Positions 57,613 to 64,000 of a stretch of 64,000 nt of DNA are shown one piece after another. How positions within the stretch are numbered: position 1 is the first letter of the stretch; the number at the start of each line of letters is the position of its first letter. This DNA comes from Blasia pusilla. Its lineage: Eukaryota; Marchantiophyta; Marchantiopsida; Blasiales. The stretch lies in NCBI GenBank assembly GCA_050084515.1, contig CM114274.1, positions 7,626,001 through 7,690,000 on the forward strand. Direction: 5' to 3'. A model generated the notes under the pieces. The model saw only the letters and a program-made list of their open reading frames with translations. It searched no databases and was not told the origin of the DNA. A program made the translations under genes and the position numbers.

Positions 57613-57783
57613 CTAGTGAACAACCCGTGCCATGCACGAGAATGAAAGGATTAACCATGCGGCACACAAAATTTCTCTTTTGTTGCCCGTTGTCTGAGAT
57701 CCATTTTCTTGCTGCCCAATTGCCATATGTCAAGTAGTGAGGTGTTTGCAAATGAAGACGTCACTCTCCAATAATAACAGAGA
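57613..57783 (-). mobile_element. Short non-autonomous Helitron, 171 bp
   Basis: Minus strand: host A, then TCTCTGTTATTATTGGAGAG ... CTCGTGCATGGCACGGGTTG, TTCACTAG, then host T. CGTGCATGGCACG forms a better 3' hairpin than in the neighbour. Interior words (GGGCAGCAAGAAAAT, GGGCAACAAAAGAGAAA) are shared with 57248-57398 and with the fragment at 8424. Confidence 0.8.
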
Positions 57784-57789
57784 TTTTTG

Positions 57790-59639
57790 TATTTTATTTA
57801 AATGAACCATATTTCAAATTTTATTTCATTCAAAAATTTTGATTGTGATTGTTAAACTTTTCCTTGAATTGCAAAGGCTATTAAACGTGAAACATGCCAT
57901 GTCTCCATCTTATAATTTGTAAATGGATTCATAATGTATTCTTTTGTTAAGATTGTTTTACGCACATTTGCAAAAAAATATTTTTTTAGTACATGGGTCA
58001 TTCAACGCATATCTAAACAAGTATCAATGATAGAGGTCAACGAAAGAAAAAATCTCTTAATGGTCAAGTGTAGTTTCTTTTTCAGATTTCAAAAGTAATA
58101 AATGTAAAAAAAATTATGACATGAATTTTAAAATTAGTTATGTTAGATTTTTCCATTAAAATCTACTTGATTATTTTAGGTACCTTTAGACACATATTGG
58201 ATGCTCGCAAAAAGAAAAAAATTGGAGAGGTTTTCTTGAAATTTTTTAGTAAAGGGTAAGAAAGAAAATCGTCCATTTTCAACAAGTGTTTTAAAAGGGT
58301 TTATTTTCAAAGTGTTGAATTTTGAAAATTGAAGGGCAAGGAATAGGTTTTCAACGAGGTAGAGTAAGAATGGAAGGTATAAAATTTCGACAAAATCACT
58401 CTTTCATGAGGATTTTTTAAGTGATAATTTTCAATAAGAGAGAGGGTAAGACGGTGTTGAAGGAGGTCCTTTGTTTTATTTGGAGGGAAGGAGACAAGTG
58501 GGCCCTCTCCATACATTTAGAGAGGGCCTAATGTTCCCTACCCATTTTAAAGGAGAGAAAAATTGAAAGAGTCTATCTCCATATCCATATTCCCATCTCC
58601 AATCAAGTCGTCATCCCTAGTCTCTCATAGGGAAATGAGATAGATGGGGGGAACAAAGGGGGGAGAGAGAGGATATGAACATACCCTCTCTAGTCGACTA
58701 GAGAGTAACTAGTGTGCGGCCCTCTCGCTACGCCTTCATTAAGGAACCTTCCCTATCCCTTCATTAAGGCACTTGAATGCTAAAAATATATAAAAAGATG
58801 TATTTTTAGAGTCAATCTTAGTGTTGGCTGTATGAGAACGGATTCCGCTGAAAGGGGTATTGTGGCACACCCACAAAATATTATTAAAAAAATTTCACTA
58901 TATTTGGGTTAGTGAAGATAAAAAAAAAAAAGGGTAGAGAATGACCCTAATGCATAGCACAAAATTATAAGTGATCTATTAAGAAATGTTATGTTTATTG
59001 CAGACTTCAATCACACACATAAAAAAAGGTTTTAACAATTTTATTTTATAGGAAATTAATTAGAGAGTATATTTATGATATTTGATTGAATTTCATCCTA
59101 TGTAGAGCACAAGTTTTTCAGTAGTAAAAGAATTAAGGATTGAATGACAAGCACCTATGACTTTTCCCAAGTATCTTCCATATAAGATACTAATAAAATT
59201 TTAATGAAATGTTAATAAACTGGCAAGAAGAATGGAGAGAGGTAGGGATGGAGATGAAAAATGTTGTTGAAAAGATAATGTAACATGAAACTCTGGCATG
59301 TATTTTCTGTAAACATTTTCAAAGCAAATTTCCAGCAAAAACTTCTTCTAAGTCCTTTTGATAGGATCTTTCTAATGGTCAATTTCAAATACTTTGAAAC
59401 ATACTAGATATACACACACTTGCAAAAGGGAACTAAAATGGGTTAAGGCATTAAATTGATGACACACAATGACGCATATCAAGAAAGATGACGTAAGGTG
59501 TTATCAGAATTAGCTGACATGTAGAGTTCTATTGTGTCGACGACATAGAGAGCTAGCAAGTTTTTTGGGCATAACTTCATTGCAAGGTATCAAATGAGGT
59601 TGGAGATATCTTTGTTGCATCACGATTGTCCTTTATGAG
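57790..59639. other. AT-rich intergenic DNA with a 20-bp palindrome
   Basis: CTCTCTAGTCGACTAGAGAG at 58686-58705 is a perfect palindrome with no spacer. CCTTCATTAAGG occurs twice nearby (58733 and 58756 approximately). No gene is recognised. Confidence 0.5.
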
Positions 59640-59900
59640 AAGTTTCCTCTTTTGCTATTTTGGGCCAAGTGACATGTTTATCTGATCAACATGTCACTTG
59701 GTAACTTGTGCGCGCAAGTTATCGATTGATGCTAGAATATATGCCTAAGCTAGAAACGAATGGTAATATATAGTACCATATCATGCACATACTCATCGCT
59801 ACACAACATACATCGCTATTACCGAACACACACAAGGAGGACCATCCAACCATAGCTCCGCTGCCTCATGCCAAGAGGTTCAACAAAGAGAGAATAAGCT
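59640..59900 (+). repeat. Diverged relative of the 31.7 and 22.4 kb LTR-like block
   Basis: It contains GTGACATG-TTTATCTGATCAAC-ATGTCAC followed by TAACTTGTGCGCGCAAGTTA. This pair of nested palindromes corresponds to GTGACTTGTTGACCAGGTCAC and TAACCTGTGCACACATGTTA at 31830-31880. Then comes ATCGCTACACAACATACATCGC, as at 21579 in the opposite arrangement. The rest is too diverged to align. Confidence 0.45.
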
Positions 59901-60331
59901 CTCTCTTTGGGTATACCCCCATCATGCTCTCTCCACGATAACGGTAAGTTTTTCAATATGGCTCCAAATGAGCCAAAAAAAAAGGAGAAACTGCTCTCTC
60001 AGGTTTCTCGTGGCTTCATCAGGTCATCCTCGACCTTCTGAGGCTGTCCTCCACTATCCTTGAAGGCGCTATACTAGATCTTGTTGATCTATCCTAACAA
60101 ATGTGATGACCCTTATCAACATGAGGTATTAAATAATGTAGAAGAGGCCATGGTTTCCATATGTTCTCTTTTTATATGCATTAATATCTTTCTTTAGAAA
60201 GTATATCCACTTTATTATAAAATAAACCTCAAAAGAGGACAAAGAAAGGTAATAACAACTCAAAAGAGGAGTCAAAAAATCCATAAAAGAATGCAAAAAG
60301 AAAATGGCAACAAGCCAACGCAAACACCGGC

Positions 60332-61756
60332 TTAACGAGCTACACGATTGATAGCCTGAAACAAATCTGCCAAGAACACGAGTGGTTGGTCAGACGTGAA
60401 TGGACGACGAGGCGAGCGACCCTCCACCACCTCCGCATGACGTATCAATGCCAAGGCTTGTGCACGTTGTAAGGCCACTAAGATGCATTGCCGAAAATAA
60501 GTAGTAACTACCGAGAGAGAAGGACTACGAGAAGGGGCAAGGTGATGATTCTCGAGGGAGTGGTGAGCACATGTTTTCAAGAAAGTATCAAAAGACACAT
60601 GTAAATGACCGAATACTTCCACTGCAAAAGGAATAAATCCATCAGTCGCATGTCTCACAACATAACTTAACTCCTTGATTCTTGCTGCAGCTTCGGCCGC
60701 CAAACCTTTGGTATGTGCGGCTCTACACACCAAGTCAGAACGTGTTGGATCAGCAACCACCACATCACCTAGTGTCCGGAATCCACCTCGAGACATAACA
60801 AGATCCACTCTCCGACGAGAGGTTGCTTGTGTGGTTGAAGGTAGGACACGGAGTTGCTCTTGCCCAACGGTGTATCCTACCGTACGAGCCACCGATGCTA
60901 CCGCCTCTCCAATGACATCATGTGTGGCCGTTCGTTCTCCACCATGTGCACATCGGAGAATATGGATGCCCTTGGCATCAATGGGATCCCCGCATACACA
61001 ATTCGGCACACCTAAGAGAGAAGGATGGGGAAGTCCAAGACGTAACCGCAAAGCTATCGAGAATATACTTCGAGGAAGACAAAATGGAAGAATAAGAGGA
61101 TTTGCAATAAGCCACGCCCCCGCTCCGGTACCCGCACATGAAGGTAGACGAGCTCGATTAGCGTCGGAGGATGCCTCTGAGAGAATGCTGGAAAAGTTGA
61201 TTTGATGCAGATTCTCGGAGATATGCTCTTGAAGTCGATCAAGCCCTTCTGTAATTAGTTGACCTTCTCCACAGCCACCGCCCTTGAACAGGGGGCTAGT
61301 AAAAAGAGTGGAACGCACTTGGAGACTGAAAGGGGGTAGAATTTCTTGTGTAGCAAGAGGAAGAAGAGCTCGTGCAGAGCTCAGTTGTTGTTGAAATAAC
61401 AAGTCTCCCTCCTTGACATGGGCGATATGATCCATCAAGATAGGTGTATCTCCTTGGAGAAACCTTGAAGCCATAATCGGTGCTACCAACGCCCAACTCC
61501 CCAAAAAGGCTACGGGAGCAGATGTGACTGTGGAGGATAGTCCCACCCCTCCAAAAGAAATAGGCAAGATAGCTTGTCGTGAAGCAAAGACACCATCCTC
61601 TCCCTCAAAGGTATTCGAGCCAAGAAGTTGACCAAAAGTTGCCAAGATAGAAGCATCAAAAGAGGCCAGCCGATGTAAGAAGCTTGAAGTGGGAGGACAA
61701 GTGCGAAGAAGGTAGAAAGGACGTCGAAGAAAACATTGGGAGAGAATCCCATAAGC
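60332..61756 (-). pseudogene. Thumb, zinc-binding motif and restriction-like endonuclease of the RLE element
   Basis: An open frame extends to 61951, but homology with copies B and C begins at LAYGILSQCFLRRPFY (61756). Numbered in that 539-codon frame: a thumb-like block (RQAILPISFGGVGLSS, FLGSWALVAPIM), then CVC-x9-H-x3-C (C318, C320, H330, C334), HDVIGEAVASVARTVGYTV, and the nuclease core RRVDLVM (D383), GDVVVAD (D396) and a Lys-rich helix (K415, K426, Y430). In R2-type nucleases the same order reads KPD-x-n-D-x-V...K...KY; here Val replaces Pro before the first Asp. A conserved-looking C-terminal stretch follows (FIPFAVEVFGHLHVSFD). This nuclease frame is itself unbroken to TAA at 60332. 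Confidence 0.75.
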
Positions 61757-61763
61757 CAACATT

Positions 61764-62520
61764 GGCAAAGAGTGGGCCCCCCATGGGATCACCTTGACGT
61801 GTGCCACAAGCCGATTGTAGAATACTATATTCCCTAGAAGTAGCATGATGGGAATAGATAATGGGCGTATCATAGGCATAGAAGGAGCGAACAAATGGAA
61901 TGAGGCTCGCGAGTTTTCCTCCTGCATAACGTAATTCCTCAAAGATGGCAAGACGAAACCGAATGGAATGCGTTAGCCACATCGACTTGAATTGCTACCC
62001 AATCTGGATGAATATCAAGAGTGGAGCGAATCCCATGCACCACAGCCTCACAACCTCCAGGAGTTGCCACTCCAAATTGATGAGGAAATAAGTGGGCACT
62101 AAAGTGAGGATGAAATTGCAAGCATAGGGATCGAGTGACCAAGCGGTATAAAACCTCTCCAATAGCCAAAGGGCGCACACCTGAAGGAGGCTTATCCATA
62201 GCCAACAAACGACAAGCCCTAAGAGCCTAGAGATAGAGAATGGGAGACGACCTACCGCCATATGTGCACACACCTTATATAGAGAGACAAAGCCACTTGC
62301 TGAATCTGCTGGGATAAAGCAATCGCGAAGATGCTCAAGAACCATCCCTGATAGCCCGCTTGCTGATAAGCGAGGAGTATGCAGAAAAGCCCTTGTGAAA
62401 ACCTCCAAGTCAAGCTCCAAGTCAAGGTCTGTTGTATAGTCTTCCACAAAAGATGGAGCATCGCCACTTGAAGGAGGATGAAGAGCTTCATCTAAAAGTG
62501 GGTCGTCGCTAAACCATCGT
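61764..62520 (-). pseudogene. Reverse transcriptase domain of the RLE element, broken
   Basis: In order across frameshifts: DDPLLDEALHPPSS with tandem LDLELDLEV, FTRAFLHTPRLSASGLSGMV (RT block 0/1), LAMDKPPSGVRPLAIGEVLY (block 2), PHQFGVATPGGCEA (block 2a), VAIQVDVANAFHSVS (motif A, Asp at about 61983), and SACGTRQGDPMGGPLFA (motif B, 61805-61764). The catalytic YADD-type motif C should follow but does not: sequence passes directly into the thumb-region homology in another frame. The enzyme cannot be active. Confidence 0.8.
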
Positions 62521-62524
62521 AGAA

Positions 62525-62865
62525 ATAAATATAATCTATTTCTATATAAATAAACTACTAAAAAAAAGATATATAAATCAACTACTAAAAAAAAGATGAA
62601 TCGTCCTCGGGTTTACCCATATGGACAAATACAAAATCTTCGATGTTGATAGAAATAATTGAATTGGTGCACTACGGCAATTATGAGGCTGTACCATCAT
62701 CCTAGTATGGTACACAGAGGAACATTTTATGAAAAGCGCTGTCCAGTCACTCCCGACCACGATAAATATTGTATATTTCTACCTTAATTCAGCCAGTCAA
62801 AATAGCTTCTGTTTATCAAAGTGCCTCTCTAATTGCTCAAGACAAAATAGTAGACTTACGACACC
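62525..62865. other. Probable insertion within the RLE element
   Basis: Unlike its flanks, this AT-rich stretch has no coding character in the element's orientation. It includes AACTACTAAAAAAAAGAT twice (about 62550 and 62580). Its origin and exact ends are unknown. Confidence 0.35.
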
Positions 62866-63198
62866 GTTAGGCGCACCTACGGTTGTCTGCGTCAACCTGA
62901 GGGGTCAAGAGAGCCACTATTTCCGCACTTGGAAACGCTGGAGAAAGAGGACCTAATGCTCAAGCTGCACGTGAAAACTCACCAACCTGCCCCAATAGTA
63001 GACTTCGTCAAAGGCGTTTTTGTATTGAAGGCCTCCCATGATTGGCATGTTGAGTGGGATGAGCCGCAACTAAGGCCTCACCTCAAAGTACATGCTCATT
63101 CTGAAGATTCTCTCAATCCCCTGACATAAAGCGTTGAATACGTGTGGAGGTTTCACGATGACTCGTTGCACCCCCCTTGGAGGAAGGACTAAAACCCA
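62866..63198 (-). pseudogene. Linker between zinc finger and RT of the RLE element
   Basis: The minus strand, in shifted frame and through several stops, reads GGATSHRETSTRIQRFMSGD, a stop, ENL, and later RSLLLGQVGEFSRAA, a stop, ALGPLSPAFPSAEIVALLTP. This is the GQ-SRA-AL-S-GLAP style of the region preceding the RT in this type of element. Stops are TGA where CGA or TGG would be expected. An open frame on the opposite strand (62929-63129) is a shadow of this sequence. Confidence 0.55.
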
Positions 63199-63993
63199 TT
63201 ATGGGAAGAGTAATAGGAGATACCAGGCATTTATATCTGTGGGGTCACGCGCTAACCTTTCTAATGGGAATAGCAAAGCTTGTTGGGTGATGGGGCGAAG
63301 AGCAATAGGAATGCGAGTGTAGAGTCTAGGACGAGGAAGACCTGGATGGAAAGAGCGAAGGAGATCAATTTGGCTTAACCATGTCCAAGCAGCTGTTGTG
63401 GGGAGTGCAGTAGGAGTTGGTATCGGGTTAGGGATTGAAGGCCCATGCATGGATCGACAGTATCGCTAGTGTCTTTTGATCCCATTAGGAGCAAAGTCCT
63501 TACCACAAGGTATGCAACGAACCTTTGGTACAAATGGAGAAGTAGAAGGGTTACAAGGAGAGGAGGTGGGAGGTGCAAGAGGAGGTGATGGCCGACGATT
63601 AGGGGGTAAATAGGTTGGGGAAGGAGGAGGAGGAAGAGGGGAGATTTGGGTAGAATAGATGGGAGTTAGAAGCAAGGGCATAGATGAGATATGTGGGGAT
63701 GGCAAAGTAGAAGGATTCGGTAATAATGGACCAAGATCAGGCTTAATAGGACAAGGCGAAGAAGGGAGAAGAGGAGAATCCGGAAGAAATGTAGCGAGTG
63801 TAATGGGTGTATTAGCATCTGGAGGAAAATGGCGAGATCGACGATGAGGATGTGAACCAGGGGGAGAGGTTACGGGTGTAGGAGGGCGTGTAAAACCACG
63901 TAAGCGAGTAGATGGAGAATCCAACTCCATCTCTGATGACATAGAAGTAAAGGTAGGCAAGTCTACGAAAACAAGAAAAGACATACAAAACAT
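63199..63993 (-). pseudogene. N-terminal region of the RLE element with a broken zinc finger
   Basis: A 175-codon frame, very rich in Pro and Ser, reaches a zinc finger: CIPCGKDFAPNGIKRH, a TAG stop at 63468-63466, then RYC in the same frame. The pattern is CX2CX11HX4C when the stop is counted as one residue. TAG stands where CAG would encode Gln, a single C-to-T change. The frame continues to 63199 with TAAWTWLSQI and WYLLLLFP. N-terminal zinc fingers in R2-type elements help recognise the target site. Confidence 0.65.
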
Positions 63994-64000
63994 GGTTTGG

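Larger units (their letters stand above)
60210..64000 (-). mobile_element. Most complete RLE (R2-like) non-LTR retrotransposon, inactive
   Basis: Minus-strand element running off the right edge. Order: Pro/Ser-rich N-terminus, one C2HC-type zinc finger, a linker, reverse transcriptase, a thumb-like region, and a Cys/His zinc-binding motif followed by a PD-(D/E)XK-type nuclease. This is the domain order of R2-superclade elements, which nick DNA with the C-terminal nuclease and prime reverse transcription at the nick. A 3' UTR with GACTCCTCTTTTGAGT, similar to the tails of copies A and B, follows the frame. It is broken by nonsense changes, frameshifts, a probable insertion of about 340 bp (62525-62865) and a deletion within the RT. 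I see no target-site sequence such as rDNA downstream. Confidence 0.8.

Noticed and set aside
62929-63129. Plus-strand frame with protein-like sequence (HQPAPIVDFVKGVFVL), first taken as a captured host exon
   Set aside because: The minus strand of the same DNA reads GQVGEFSRAA and ALGPLSPAFPSAEIVALL, the expected linker of the RLE element in the right place and orientation. The plus frame is its shadow.
309-64000. CRISPR arrays, bacterial operons or phage-like systems
   Set aside because: Repeats present are transposon ends, tandem arrays or microsatellites. There are no regular spacers and no cas-like genes, and gene structure is that of a plant nuclear genome.

Overview
This is a transposon-rich window of a nuclear plant genome. 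Intron-containing genes, a CC-type NB-ARC-LRR immune receptor, a single-exon PII-2-like LRR protein, Helitrons and hAT-type MITEs all point to a land plant. The receptor's N-terminal helical domain, a retroelement PHD finger and an R2-like restriction-endonuclease (RLE) retrotransposon family fit a non-flowering plant, perhaps a bryophyte, better than an angiosperm. That is inference from family resemblance. No bacterial, organellar or CRISPR features were seen.

Layout. 1-4.0 kb: minus-strand remnant of a gypsy-like LTR retrotransposon (gag with zinc knuckle, DSG protease) and its GC-rich leader. 4.0-10.4 kb: gene-free DNA with three hAT-type MITEs and truncated RLE-retrotransposon copies. 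10.5-20.3 kb: plus-strand NLR locus; N-terminal helical exons near 11.0 and 12.1 kb, about 4.9 kb of repeat-filled DNA, NB-ARC exon at 17.4 kb, LRR exons at 18.8-20.3 kb. 21.5-33.2 kb: inverted related LTR-type elements (one with a PHD finger), a decayed Helitron helicase, a hAT MITE, a foldback element and an F-box-like pseudogene. 34.0-36.0 kb: retrotransposon tails and an eroded tandem array with a period near 150 bp. 40.5-42.0 kb: another RLE copy. 42.9-44.3 kb: intact PII-2-like, probably GPI-anchored LRR gene. 44.3-54.4 kb: mostly gene-poor, with one RLE copy at 48.1 kb. 54.4-55.7 kb: minus-strand RWDD4-like gene. 57.2-57.8 kb: two very short Helitrons. 60.2-64.0 kb: the most complete RLE element (zinc finger, RT, RLE), inactivated by nonsense changes and an internal deletion.

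Only three loci look like host genes with preserved coding potential: the NLR (its P-loop lacks the lysine), the PII-2-like LRR protein and the RWDD4-like protein. They do not form a pathway. The unusual content is the RLE family, which recurs at least eight times as 5'-truncated copies sharing a 3' tail with two small stem-loops.
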